DNA from: Dermanyssus gallinae
Taxonomy: Eukaryota > Arthropoda > Arachnida > Mesostigmata > Dermanyssidae
Assembly (NCBI GenBank): GCA_003439945.1
Contig: QVRM01005375.1
Location: 1 to 64,000, forward strand
DNA: 64,000 nucleotides
Direction: 5' to 3'
The position numbers were made by a program, and so were the translations under genes. This document shows, in pieces, positions 11,980 to 21,851 of this stretch (position 1 is its first letter; each line of letters starts with the position of its first letter). The notes under the pieces were generated by a model, which did no database searches, was not told the DNA's origin, and was given only the letters and a program-made list of their open reading frames with translations.

Positions 11980-12360
11980 CGGCCCCGTACTCGTGCCTCG
12001 TCCATCCGCACGCCCGGCATCCATCCGTTCCGTGTACTCGCCCTGCCGCCAGCCTCGGTCCGCTTTGTTCCGCCGGCCCTCGCTCACCAACTCGTGTCGT
12101 GCTGCAACCCATACTGGCCTTCGCGACGCATCTCTCCACGTGTAACGCGGCCGTTAGGGCCTGTTCGACTGTCCCGTACTCGTGGCGTTTCCATCCGCGC
12201 ACGATCCACCCGCTCCGCGTTCTCGCCCTGCCGACAGCCTTGGCCCGCTTCTTTCCGGCGGCCCTTCGCTTCCCGAACCTCGTTCACCTACTCGTTTCCT
12301 TCTGCGATCCGTCTGGCATCCGTGACGCATCTCTTCTTGTGTAGCGCGGCTGTCCAGTTC
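11980..12360. repeat. degenerate tandem repeat, about 188-bp period
   Basis: Two copies start at about 11986 and 12174 with ccgtactcgtg, then ccatccgc, ctcgccctgccg, agcct and gacgcatctct in the same order. The period is about 188 bp. Length-preserving divergence keeps several frames open on both strands, which explains the long proline/arginine-rich frames here. Confidence 0.6.
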
Positions 12361-12747
12361 GACCCGCAAGGCCTCTTCTAGGAGAAGCTTTTCTCTCTCC
12401 TGTGGCCTTGTCGCCCCAGAATGAGGTGGCTCCTCAACACCAGAGTTCGAACGTCGAGCTTGCACCTCACCACCAGTCACCGCAGTGCCGCTAAGTACTC
12501 ACCGTTGTCTTCACCGGCAACGGCTGCCGAATTCGTCGTCGGCAACGGCTGTTCCCTTGTGTTCCTTGAAAATCTCCGTTGAACAGCTTCGTCACCATCC
12601 TGACGTAGTCACCTCGCCGTCTTCCTCCGGCCCCGTGCCTGGTGCCATTTCCTCGACGGTGTTGTTGGCCGATCCATGGATCGCAGAACCGGAGGTGGGG
12701 GTGGCAGACCTGTGTGCATTGTTGCACTGCCTTTCTTTCTTTCGGCT

Positions 12748-12765
12748 CCTGTCGATTGCGCCAGT
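12748..12765 (-). other. putative tRNA primer-binding site
   Basis: On the minus strand the 5' LTR ends CTACA and after two bases the sequence TGGCGCAATCGACAGG begins. TGG is the usual start of a site complementary to a tRNA 3' CCA end. The specific tRNA was not identified. Confidence 0.5.
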
Positions 12766-12989
12766 TGTAGTGTCCACCACCCCCATGACCGGGCGGCGAC
12801 CGTTACGAGTTCGCCATTCTTTCGCTCAAACAGCACACGTCCTCTGCCTGGCTCGCACCAACGACTACCGACTCATTTATTCTCATGCCTCCTTATATAC
12901 TCACAGATTGCCCGTGCATTTAGTGACTTCCCGCGTCTTCGCTACTAGAGTGGCGGCATCTTCTATTTGGCGCTATGTGTTGAGCTTGT
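12766..12989 (-). repeat. 5' LTR, truncated at its outer end
   Basis: About 96 per cent identical to the matching part of the left LTR by eye. Homology stops at 12989, so roughly 90 bp of the outer LTR present in the left copy are missing or replaced. No target-site duplication can therefore be read. Confidence 0.65.
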
Positions 12990-13072
12990 CGTCGAACATC
13001 GAGATATCAGTTTCACGAGTTAGTTAGTTAGATAGAGAGGAAGGGCGAAAGAAATCGAGATAACGCAAACGC

Positions 13073-13500
13073 CTATTTAAGCCGCACGAAAACAAGTGGC
13101 AGTCTAGTAGCTAATCCGACAGCACCCTCAGCGGTTGAAGCTCTGTTAAACAAGTGCTCCGTACTGACCGTGGCGACGACACCGAAGGCCCTGAAAAATG
13201 ATAGTATACCATCTAGTGTAAAACTGCACTTGTTCTTGAGTGTTTTGATCTTTTTAATTATGTCCTCGATTGCAATTGAAAACTGCCTATGAAATGTTTG
13301 GTTATGACGTCTTTCAATACGTACACGATTTGTGTGTCGTGACGGCGCCTGATCATCCAGAGGTGTATATACAGAGGAGAACAGTTTAGAGAATGCCGCC
13401 GTTTTTCTTTGGCTCTTATCGTCAAGAAGCACATTATCGACTTTTAGTAGAGGGATTTGCTCACGACCTCGCAGTAGTTTACTCGCGTGGCGATAAAATT
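13073..13500 (-). mobile_element. LINE relic, family X (EN-RT linker)
   Basis: The minus-strand frame 13073-13432 reads LFSSVYTP, then IEDIIKKIKTLKNKCSFTLDGI, the lysine-rich linker and KSPGPDGI-like block before RT in Jockey-type elements. DNA homology to 8.47-8.64 kb is clear over about 200 bp. It is cut at 13073, near the LTR element, before any RT core. Confidence 0.65.
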
Positions 13501-13960
13501 ATTTAAAACGTACCTGCCACCTAATGTCAAATATCCTGAATATGCAGATGACTCAGACGCAGTGACCCTCATGTTGTTCTGTAGTTAGTTCTTTTCTCAG
13601 CCTCCAAATGCGTAGTACTGAAACATGGTGCACTTGGCTTTGGCTATAAAATAACGACTGTATTTTACCGGCTTTCTTTTATACACGGGACCTAGACATA
13701 TATATTGCGTCTTATCTTAATTTTAGCATTCACATTACCACGGCCATGGTGGTACCATTGCGCGTTAAAAATACAATAGTTTGCTGTTTAATTTTAATGA
13801 CTGTTCATGTGTACATTCACTTGTTTAAATTTCTTGTTCTTCCCAAACTTACATATTGCTCTCCTGTCTTGGAACCCTAGTATGTAGTTGTACTTAGACG
13901 TACATGCGTACTAGTTACGATCATCCCGTCTTCGTCGCCACTATTATGTACTTGAACTGT
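13500..13960 (+). mobile_element. LINE relic, family Y (RT box C and tail)
   Basis: Plus-strand sequence near 13533 translates as EYADDSDAVTL, an intact YADD. Near 13840 it reads FLVLPKLTYCSPV, matching the family Y copy near 62340 (FLVLPKPTYCSSAWEP). It is directly joined to the inverted family X linker at about 13500. Confidence 0.65.
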
Positions 13961-13964
13961 ACAC

Positions 13965-14196
13965 ACTGACTTAATGACTTAGTTAGGTAATAATGACTTC
14001 AATAAATTCTATTGAAGTTAGACTAGCCGAGTTGTTGTCGAATGCAGTAGATTCGTCTCGGTTCAAGTAGACGTCCCTGTTGAATCTTCTGGACGTTTCT
14101 CGTACCTACTCGTATCTGCCCTCTCTACTGCACGTTCGCCAACACGTGGCGCCTAGCCCCGACAGTCGTGTGTCTACCTGAACTTGGCCAGACACA
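13965..14196 (-). repeat. 3' LTR of Ty3/gypsy relic (probable)
   Basis: Lies just beyond the integrase stop and a polypurine stretch, and begins TGTGTCTGG on the minus strand. It contains ggcgccacgtgttggcg. A 9-bp inverted repeat (ACTTCAATA with TATTGAAGT) sits at about 13990-14015. No 5' LTR partner was found to the right of the gag relic, so the outer boundary near 13965 is only estimated. Confidence 0.45.
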
Positions 14197-14200
14197 AGAG

Positions 14201-14210
14201 TCCCCCTCGC
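14201..14210 (-). other. polypurine tract of gypsy relic
   Basis: GCGAGGGGGA on the minus strand between the integrase stop codon and the putative 3' LTR. Confidence 0.45.
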
Positions 14211-14256
14211 AAACTATGAAATATGTAATAATGTATGTATTTAGTAATGCTTAGAG

Positions 14257-14889
14257 CTACGTACGACGGCGGCTTTGTCCGGCCATCTCTCGGTAACCTA
14301 TCTTTGTTCTTGGTCGCAGAACTCTAGGCTCTTGTAGGGGCGTGGACGTAATCGGATCCGCTGATGTAGCTGGCTCGGTAGAGAATTCCGCCTCCACTTT
14401 TATAGGCGATGTCGGCGCCAGAGAAGACTTTGGCGTAGCTGTAGAAGATGGTCTCGTTACGGCAACTTCTGAATGTTTTGGCTGTTCGTCGCCACGGTGG
14501 ACCGTGCCACCCAAATGCTTGTGTCCTGTATAACCTGCTTTCTTTTTCACGTCCGTCTTTCGGACTTGATCGAAATATCTCTTCACTGTGCCGAGCTCGG
14601 GTGACGGCACTAGCATGTGCCTTCTTCCGAGTATCTTTATGACACAAGATACACACCGCTTGTCGTTTTTTTCGGTGATGCCGAACTGCCACAGACTCCC
14701 CACGCTAAATCTGGAAACCATCTCTGCCGGCCTGCAGCTGATATGTGCGAATCTGTTGGCCGAGGCATGTGGATGAGGGTGTATCCCCGGTAGCTTCCAA
14801 AGGCTGATTCCCAAGACGTTGAAGAAACACATTAAACTACGGGTGTTTACTTCGTGACAATCGAACTTTGTAAGGCCTTTCTTCTCCAT
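14257..14889 (-). pseudogene. Ty3/gypsy integrase C-terminal region
   Basis: A 210-residue frame with a stop at 14257. Residues about 90-115 read GRRHMLVPSPELGTVKRYFDQVR, resembling the C-terminal chromatin-binding end of gypsy integrases, where a short beta-rich block ends in a conserved DQ/DH-hydrophobic-R motif. The rest is proline-, serine- and threonine-rich with a basic C-terminus. No zinc-binding HHCC or DDE core is present here; those domains are replaced by inserted LINE sequence on the right. Assignment rests on this motif plus the polypurine tract and the gag/protease relic on the same strand at 18-19 kb. Confidence 0.5.
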
Positions 14890-14989
14890 TGCCTTGTAAC
14901 TCCTTCTTACCGTTCTTTCCTTCCTAGTTCGTTTTTCTTTCCATTATACCTTCCATCCATCGGATTCCCTGCTCCCATTTTAATTCATC

Positions 14990-16310
14990 CTCAAGCATAG
15001 CGGTGACTTAGTCTGTCACCGTCTTGCCTGGAGATGCCATTACCGGTGAGTTCTGTCCTATGTCTTCGAATACTGGGCACCAGAGAAAGGAAGAGTCACG
15101 TCATCATCCTCGCTTGTGTTGCACATGATGCATTTGTCGTCCGGGGCCTTGCTTATCCTATGCAGGTCTTTTTGAAAGCATCCGTGGCCCGTCAATACCT
15201 GCGTCAGATAATAGGTGACCTCTTCGTGCTCTTTGTTGAACCATTTTTAGAGGTCGGGAATGACCTGACGTGTTCAGGCTCCTGGCATGTGTGCTGGCTC
15301 ATTCCTCGTTCGATTCCCTTATTGTCTGTCTCCGGGCCTCGGTTTTTCGTAGAGATCTGTTTGTCTTCCCCCGTGTTCGTTCTTTGGTTAAGCTAGACCA
15401 TGGTATCAACCTTGTTATCGCGAGGATGGCCGTCGTTTCATCTGTTCTATATGTATGTCAACTCGTATTGCCAGTTTACGTTCCGCTTTCAGGAGCTTTT
15501 TATTGTTCCTCTTCAGTTTTATGGCGTTCCATCCCCACGTTGATGCGGCGCACAGCACGGATAGGACTCTTGCCACTGACGCAAGAAGTCTTCTTTGCCC
15601 TCAGTAGCGCCGCGTGTCTTCGGCAGAATCTTGGCTAGGCTACTTGCCAGCTTGTTTGCATTCGCGGTTACCCTTGCCGATGTGCACGTTGCCAGAGAGA
15701 GAGCCGTGGCGATCATCACACCCAGATATCGGGCCGCTTGTTGATCTTTATGCTCACGCCGTTCAGAGCTAAGCGGATGTTTCTGTGTCTTTTGAGGCCG
15801 TGAGAAGTACGGCCTCGTTTTTTTCGGGCGCTAACTCGAGGCCGTATTCCTACGATCCAGCTGTTCACAATCTTACTGGCCGCTTGTGCTCTTGCTTGCA
15901 GCTTCTCTGCCTCCCGCGCTGTGACAAGGATGGCGAGGTTGCCCGCGTAAGCTATTGAATGTACTCCTTCCAGTCCACAGAGTCTCAGTACCTTGCCATA
16001 AGCCATCGCAGTGGCCCCAGTATGGATCCCTGCGGGACGCCGGCACTCATGGAGATTCTGTGTTCCCGTGTATGACCGACTTATTGCTGAGGTAGGGTGT
16101 TATGAGCTTTGAAAAATACTGAAAGATCTTCCTTTGAGCGATTACGTCTATAATGACCTGTCAACTTAGCAAGTTGAGGGCGTTTTGAACACCCATGAGA
16201 ACGACCGCGCAGAGCTCCCTGGACCATTGGTTCTTTGTTTTTCCGCCTCCTGTAGAGCAAGGTCCGATAGCAATTTCCGTCGATAGCCTTTTGCACATTA
16301 TTTATTGTCA
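14990..16310 (-). mobile_element. R1-like LINE relic with dead RT
   Basis: Minus-strand frames give LMGVQNALNLLS (box A) near 16190, SAGVPQGSILGPL (box B) near 16030, YAGNLAILVTA (box C) near 15945, ILPKTRGA near 15620 and LTGHGCFQKDLHRI then CIMCNTSEDDD near 15190. The order and the last two blocks match the R1-like insertion at 20.68-21.64 kb. Box A has Gly where Asp is expected, and box C reads YAGN for YADD, so all catalytic aspartates are lost. Multiple stops. It interrupts the gypsy relic. Confidence 0.75.
15002..15020 (-). other. 6-bp hairpin near R1 relic 3' end
   Basis: GGTGAC, 7-base loop, GTCACC. Stem and loop sizes are similar to the conserved R1 tail hairpin elsewhere in this window, but flanking bases are not shared, so homology is doubtful. 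Confidence 0.3.
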
Positions 16311-16369
16311 CACCACATTGGGTAAAATAAACAATAATATGATCAATATCACCACAGCTTCGTAATGAT

Positions 16370-17950
16370 ATTACAATTTAAAAGTCGCTTCGTGCCAGCC
16401 TTGTTAGCGAGTAGACTGCATTGCACTCACTGCCATGATATCTTACACATAAATCATAACTATGTTTACAAACACATGTGTCACAGGATTCATGGCAAGC
16501 GTCTTTCTAGTGTAGGAAGTGCTGAAAACCGTGCACGACAAAACGGGCGGCTATTAGCCTGTTTGTTCCTGTCCGTTCTTTTGCATTCTGACCTAATTAT
16601 TGCATCTGTCATATAAAAATGTAGGTCAATCTCTGCTATCTTCTCTTCATATCGCCGTATGAACTCGCTATATGTGAGGGTGTCTGACAGTGGGAGCGCA
16701 AACTGTTTTTTTATCTGCTCCACGAGTAGTGGAGCATCGCACAGCAAATACGCGAGGCGGTTGTATGCTGACGTATGTACCCGTTTCAAAAAAGCTAGTT
16801 TCATCCGATCAAGTGCACCAAGTTGAGCCGTGCTTAGCCTATGCTCACAGAAGCAGAATCACGTATGATGCAATTGGCGCTTTTTCATATCGAATAGAGC
16901 CTTAATCGAGAGCATCTGGGGGCTGTCGTCGCGATCAAGGCTTTTCGAGACCTCTCCTCTATGTGTGCAGTGAAGGGCTTCGCTGAGGGGGTCACTGTGA
17001 TACCGATATATGTAAATTTATTTACATAGTTCAGGTTATTCTAATTTAACCTAAGTGTATCGGTCACGGCCATCCTGCTTGCGTGCCTGAAGTTCATAGC
17101 TTCTATCTTCTGCATATTTATTTCAAGTCCTATTACGTTCACATACGCTGACAAAGTAGCCAGAGTCTAATCTGCTGCTACTGAAGAGCAATAGATCGTC
17201 GGCGTACATATTTATTTTGACAGCTGGGTGTCGGGTCTGTATGCGTTCGTCTCTGCAAAGGGCTGAGACTATCATCCTGGGCAAAGCCTGTCGTTAGTTC
17301 TATGCTTAGGTGCTCCGCTATACCGTCGTCCAAGATGATGTGATTGGACTGTACCACGTCCTTCATCAATGTCAACATTCCCATTTGAACCCCGATTTTA
17401 GTGCCGCTAAGCAGGACTTAAGTTCTTGAGCCTGAACCAAACGCGGCTCGGAAATCCACAAATACGCTGTATAAATACTCTCCCTTTCGTGCCAGGGTTT
17501 ACTCGATATCTGTAAGGGGAATTGCACATGCACTTTGCGCACGAAAGCCATGCTGTTCGTCTGGTTCCATGGCGATGCCCTGCCAAGAAGACGGCTCGGT
17601 CCGCGGTCCCTTGCCTTTTGGAAGAAATGTGTGTGTGGTCAGTGTGGCTCCCTGCTGCAATGGTGCTTTGTTTCTCGGGAGTTGACGCAGTGCCTCCGCC
17701 ACTTCTTAGACGGAGAAGTATTCGTCCAGTTGGGTTCTCTATTGACGATATTTTTCTGACCAGACAGACATGAGGGTAGGCACTGTCTCTTGGACTGTGT
17801 CATATGAGCGGAAGATCGATCGAAAGTGGCTATAGAGTAGATCACTTTCAATTAGACATGCAGATCTTTCCTGCGAAGTGATACGGAGCCACAAATATGG
17901 ATTTCGTTCAGTCTTCTGGGGCATTGAGGTCTCGAGTTGGTGCTCGTGTT
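16370..17950 (-). mobile_element. second non-LTR RT relic inside the gypsy remnant
   Basis: In minus-strand order: THTFLPKGKGPRTEPSSWQGIAM near 17630, QHGFRAQSACAIPLTDIE near 17520, VFVDFRAAF (box A) near 17460, TTGFAQDDSLSPL (box B) near 17280, KINMYADDLLLFSSS (box C, YADD intact) near 17205, then KFTYIGITVTPS and, in the frame 16490-16804, LAYLLCDAPLLVEQI and EKIAEIDLHFY. These are the RT and C-terminal region of a LINE different from the R1 and Jockey-like families here. Clade not assigned. Frequent stops. Confidence 0.65.
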
Positions 17951-18029
17951 GCCTCTTAGAATTTCGCAGTTCGTCGGTAAATGGATCTCGTCGCTGCGAA
18001 GAGAAGCCTCATTTTCGGCCTTATGCGTT

Positions 18030-19110
18030 CTAGCACCTTTGCTTGGTAGTGAATTGCCTTCGCTTGGCTACATTCCGGGCTCCACCATCTTCTTTCTCCT
18101 CTCTGGATAGCCTTTTGCGAAAGCGAATTGTCTGTCTGAGAGATCTTCTTTTATAGCGGCAGCTTTTTTCTCTTGAGTGATAAGGGGTATGTCTTCCTGC
18201 TCCGTGTCTATTTCTAGGCGGGTGTGCGTTGACTAGGTATAGCCGCAATAACTTTGCATTACTGCGGTACTTTACGTACACTTCCACGAATCTGTGTGGT
18301 TTCACCTCGTTGCCATTCGCCTTTTTTAACGTAATGTCTGGCCCATAGTGTACGAATTTTGGCAAAACACCGCTGAGAAAAGAGAGAGTGGCATTACAGT
18401 GGCTCCACAGCCGCTGTCCACTTCCATTGTAGCATCAGCACTGTCGATCTCGACCGTCACGAGCAACGGGTCGACGTCGGGTCTCACTGTTCGGATTGTA
18501 TGTACTGACTTTGCAAATTTTATACCCGACGTCTCCTTTAATGCTAATTGATTTTGTACGGCAAACGCTCCGTTCTTCTTACTTGTTGAACTGTTAGTTG
18601 GGCTACCACTGGGTAGTCTTTGCTGACAGACGACCTTTAGATGTCCGGTCTTCCCGCATGAATTGCATGACGTCGACTTAATATGGGGACACTTGTCAGC
18701 TTTGTGGTAATCTTTGCTTACCTTCCTCTTGTTCTAAAGGTTGGCACTCAACTCTTTTTGATCCACTTTAGTGTACCTCTGGTGTAGATAAAGTCCAGTG
18801 CAGCCGGAGTTGTTCGTACGTCTTCCTTGATGGCTCATCTAGAAATTTCTGATCCCGCAGCTTATGGCTCCGACAAGGTCCAGATGTTTCCTCCGGAAAC
18901 ATCTTGCTTCGTTCTCCAGCCAGTAGGTCCCATGGCAGCATCTTAGCCAGGACCAAGAGGGCCTCCGTGGAGACCGCCCGGTTCGCCCGGCTAATCCTAA
19001 TTGGTAGTGTTCGTTGGGCCGACTCTCGTGCTCTTCTATTTTTCGCCGTTCATAGTGCCAAGTCCGCCCAGACGTCCGCCGCGTAGAGAGCCGATGCTTT
19101 GGCAACCGAA
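18030..19110 (-). pseudogene. Ty3/gypsy gag zinc knuckle and aspartic protease relic
   Basis: On the minus strand, near 18670, CNSCGKTGHLKVVC is a perfect CX2CX4HX4C nucleocapsid knuckle, preceded by CPHIKSTS. Near 18440, PLLVTVEIDSADATMEVDSG then CGATVM has the shape of a retroviral-type protease active site, with DSG for the usual DTG/DSG. Near 18310 the frame continues EVKPHRFVEVYVKY, the next part of a gypsy protease. The gag-like frame above (18768-18956) is rich in charged residues. The RT, RNase H and integrase core that should follow are absent, replaced by the LINE relics at 15.0-17.95 kb. Confidence 0.6.
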
Positions 19111-19920
19111 GCTTGCCATAATCCGTGCCAATTTTAAGGCGGTCCGCTGGGCTTTTGCCGCGACATGTTCTTTGTGCAAATGTTTGCGTTTTTTTGCAAA
19201 TATGCGCCTAAAAAGTTATATGGACTCTAATGCACACCGAAAGAATACATAGTAGGATTAGAAAAAGGCAGAACTGTTTAGAATTTCTTCTCAGTATAAA
19301 CAGCACAGGCCGCAGCGAGCTAGGTGTGCTATATGCTGACAATGCTGACCCTGCTCGAGCATTTAAGGCTAACGTTTGATTCTAAAAAAGAACTCGAGTA
19401 TTGTCATGCGAGGGCCCAAATTCTAGGTAGAATTCCTTTTTCTTCCATGATTGTTAAAATTGCAGAAAACCAAGTCTGCAAGTGTGGGTTGTTAGTGTGA
19501 GGCTCAAAATGGTAAAGACGAAATGATGGCATAAAGTAGTCTCCTACTAGCCAACACTGAATCTAACATTAGCTGCTAAAGGCAACGTGTAAAACTTACG
19601 AACTTACCTCTCTAGGCCTTTGTAACCCAGAAGTGCACGGAATACTTAGTCTGGTAATTGCTTTGGTGCATACAAATAGTCCGTTTGTTTCATCAGTTGT
19701 CGGGTCACACCTCCACGAAATATTACACTTCTAGAATAGTAAGCTGTTCTTGCACGCGTTCGTCGGGTGCGTCTAGCACTCTTCTTCTCTCATCAGCTTT
19801 CTAGCTATTCTTGTCTCATGACCTGTCGGTGAACTGGTTCACCTGCAGCCCATTGTTCTCGGTTGCTCGCTGGGGCGCATGTTACTTGACTTAAGTTTTG
19901 GGTAGCCAGTGAGGCCTTCT
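19111..19920. other. unassigned sequence
   Basis: No clear gypsy 5' LTR is visible here. A plus-strand stretch near 19290-19440 translates without stops for about 30 codons (ELGVLYADNADPARAF) and vaguely recalls an RT box C, but the surroundings give no support. Confidence 0.35.
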
Positions 19921-20191
19921 GACAGACTGGCTTTGCACCAGCAATTTACTTTGATTTTCTTGAAGAGGCTTGCAGACACCTAATGTTAAAAACACACAGT
20001 CGCCAGCGCGTATATAGAAATTAGAAAAAGATTTAATACAGCTGATATAAATATTCTAATTCAGATGTTAGTTCGATATGAAACGGATGATATTTTTGTC
20101 ATGGCTGCTGCCGTCTATGTCGAATAAACGCAAGTCGTTCAGGTGGGCAATGCACTCTCTGATGCAAGGAATAGATCAGTTGGAGTATCTC

Positions 20192-20205
20192 AGAACAGCA
20201 TAGGT
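20192..20205 (+). repeat. target-site duplication 1, left
   Basis: AGAACAGCATAGGT, repeated exactly at 20511-20524. Confidence 0.85.
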
Positions 20206-20510
20206 GCAACAGCAAACGCAAGGACCACCTGGAGCGGGCAAGGATCGCCCTGCTGGCCGCCACGGCGGCCCAGCAAACCTGAGGACTAACCGCGGGATAA
20301 GACAAGGTTGGCGATAAGCGCCGACTGCTGGTCCCTGCAAGGGTGCTATTCGAAGTAATATTCAACTTTAGTACGGAATGGCATCCCCAAGATACTTACC
20401 GGTTGGGGATTTAGTCAGTAAGAATCTGACACTACCGCGGCGAATACCCAACGTATCGCCCGGTGTCTTATGCAAGATTTACCTTCAACCTCAGGTTATA
20501 AAAAAAAAAA
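20206..20510 (+). mobile_element. 305-bp 5'-truncated LINE or SINE insertion with poly(A)
   Basis: Sits between two identical 14-bp copies of AGAACAGCATAGGT and ends in an A-run at about 20499-20510, the hallmarks of target-primed reverse transcription. Its 3' half carries GATTTAGT, a GTCAG/CTGAC hairpin and ACACTACCG, then GCCCGGTGT, the same tail as the R1-like element at 21.7 kb. The 5' half (ARIALLAATAAQQT in one frame) may be the last codons of a pol ORF. Removing it restores the RT reading from QNSIG into TPLLFSV in the host LINE. Confidence 0.85.
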
Positions 20511-20524
20511 AGAACAGCATAGGT
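20511..20524 (+). repeat. target-site duplication 1, right
   Basis: Second copy of AGAACAGCATAGGT, directly after the poly(A) run. Confidence 0.85.
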
Positions 20525-20659
20525 ACACCACTCCTCTTCAGCGTCTTGATCAACGACATATGAAGCGTAACAAAACATGCAAAGTGGAAAATTTTCGTGG
20601 ACTATACGTCCGCCCTATTTGTTGCGAATTTCCTAACTGAGCTAGAGTCTATGGTAGGC

Positions 20660-20674
20660 AAGTACTTTGAAAGG
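20660..20674 (+). repeat. target-site duplication 2, left
   Basis: AAGTACTTTGAAAGG, repeated at 21837-21851. The first base of the right copy is ambiguous because it abuts poly(A). Confidence 0.85.
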
Positions 20675-21638
20675 CCTCGAACTGGCTTCACAAAAAACGG
20701 AAGCAATCCTTCTAAACGGACTGAAGCGTCCTCCACGCAACCTAAATTTACACCTGGAAGGCCATCCAATAACACCCACGCCCGTGGTCAAGTACCTGGG
20801 CGTGATCCTGGATAGAGCTCTCACAGGAACACCTCATGTGCGCTATGCAGCTAAAAAAGCAGCCAAAGCCTCAGCAGAGTTACGGAAAATCCTCCCACGT
20901 ACCAGAGGGGCAAGCGACTCTCGGCGCCGACTCTTAGCATCAGTAATAGACAGCATCATGCTATACGCCGCACCATTATGGAAGCGCACTACTACAAGAG
21001 CTACAACACGTCGCCTCCTCAACAAGACCCAAAGACCTATGGCGCTTAACCTAACACGAGCAAGTCGCACGGCCTCTACAGCAGCCGTACAGGTACTCTC
21101 CAGACAAATTCCCTGGGACTTGAGAGTAAAAGAATTGGCATCAAGAAGCCCTGTAACCAACGTTCTGACGGAGGGCACACTAGTCAGCAGAACCGACACA
21201 CTAAGCGAATGGAGCCAGCAATGGGAAGCAATCCAACCGGGCCATCCTGGATATTGGACAAGATCAATACTTCCTGATCTTAAAAAATGGTACAGCCTCA
21301 AACACGGCTCGCTTACCTACCCACTCGCGCAACTGTTAACAGGCCATGGTGCCTGTTTTCAGCAGTACCTACACCGCATCGGTAAAACTGACTCCCCTGT
21401 ATGCCGCATGTGCAACTCGGGGGAGCCGGATGATGTTAGGCACTGCTATGAGCGGTGCTCCTTCTTCGACACTGAGCGAGAGCTATTGTCCCGGAACCTA
21501 GGACTGCAGAACCCCCTGACATGCCAGGCCCTTGTAGAGGCGCTCCTCAAAGATCACAAATCCTGGATTCTAGTAAGAAGATTCGCACAAGGTATCTCTG
21601 AGGCGAAAATAACCGTCGCACAAAGCCGAGCAGCCTAA
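20675..21638 (+). pseudogene. R1-like pol C-terminal fragment, open
   Basis: About 320 codons open (the open frame begins at 20667 in flanking host-LINE sequence, so no real start codon exists). KTEAILL and VKYLGVILDRAL mark the RT thumb. The middle (RKILPRTRGA, SVIDSIMLYAAPLW) is typical of R1-clade pol proteins. CRMCNSGEPDDVRHCYERC near residue 246 is a CX2CX9HX4C zinc motif as found at the R1 C-terminus. The catalytic RT boxes A-C are missing by 5' truncation. No stops or frameshifts. Confidence 0.85.
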
Positions 21639-21728
21639 ATGGCAAGAAGAGTGGCCAGGCGAAGTAATCTCGAGAAGACAGTACTGCGGCCACCCCCCGT
21701 CAAGGGGCAAAGAGGACGACTGGATTTT

Positions 21729-21747
21729 AGTGGGTGCGAGTCCCACA
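21729..21747 (+). ncRNA. conserved 3' tail hairpin of the R1-like family
   Basis: GTGGG, loop TGCGAGT, CCCAC, bracketed by TTTTA and ACACTACC. Equivalent hairpins lie at about 6177-6193 (GTGAG/CTCAC), 20414-20430 (GTCAG/CTGAC) and 52763-52781 (GTGGG/CTCAC with one wobble). The stem bases change in pairs while the flanks stay fixed. It is a structural element of the LINE RNA, probably for recognition by its RT, not an independent gene. Confidence 0.65.
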
Positions 21748-21804
21748 CTACCGAGGCTTTAACAACGTCGCCCGGTGTGCATAACGCATTTTACCAGTTA
21801 CCTC

Positions 21805-21836
<32 letters not shown>

Positions 21837-21841
<5 letters not shown>

Positions 21842-21851
21842 CTTTGAAAGG
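21837..21851 (+). repeat. target-site duplication 2, right
   Basis: AAGTACTTTGAAAGG after the poly(A) tail; LINE copy 2 resumes at 21852 with ttatcctcatggttcaag. Confidence 0.85.

Larger units (their letters stand above)
11244..12989 (-). mobile_element. short non-autonomous LTR element (TRIM/LARD-like)
   Basis: Two direct repeats, 11244-11462 and 12766-12989, differ at about eight positions plus a 4-base indel. Read on the minus strand they end in CTACA. The base after the right copy on that strand begins a primer-binding-like site (TGGCGCAATCGACAGG), and the left copy is preceded by a G11 polypurine run, so the geometry is 5' LTR at the right, 3' LTR at the left. The internal 1.2 kb is GC-rich, carries a degenerate 188-bp tandem repeat and has no RT, protease or integrase motif. 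It must be mobilised in trans, or it is a deletion derivative. Confidence 0.7.
20675..21837 (+). mobile_element. R1-like LINE, 5'-truncated insertion
   Basis: A 1.16-kb insertion into LINE copy 2, flanked by AAGTACTTTGAAAGG on both sides and ending in about 33 A residues (21806-21837). It holds the last third of an R1-type pol ORF and a 3' UTR of about 165 bp with the conserved tail hairpin at about 21729-21747. The uninterrupted ORF, perfect duplication and long A-tail make it one of the youngest elements in the window. Confidence 0.9.

Noticed and set aside
11613..12480. Long overlapping open frames (up to 243 codons) on both strands
   Set aside because: They result from GC-rich, length-preserving 188-bp repeats in the LTR element interior; composition is Pro/Arg/Ser-rich with no domain and frames coexist on both strands.
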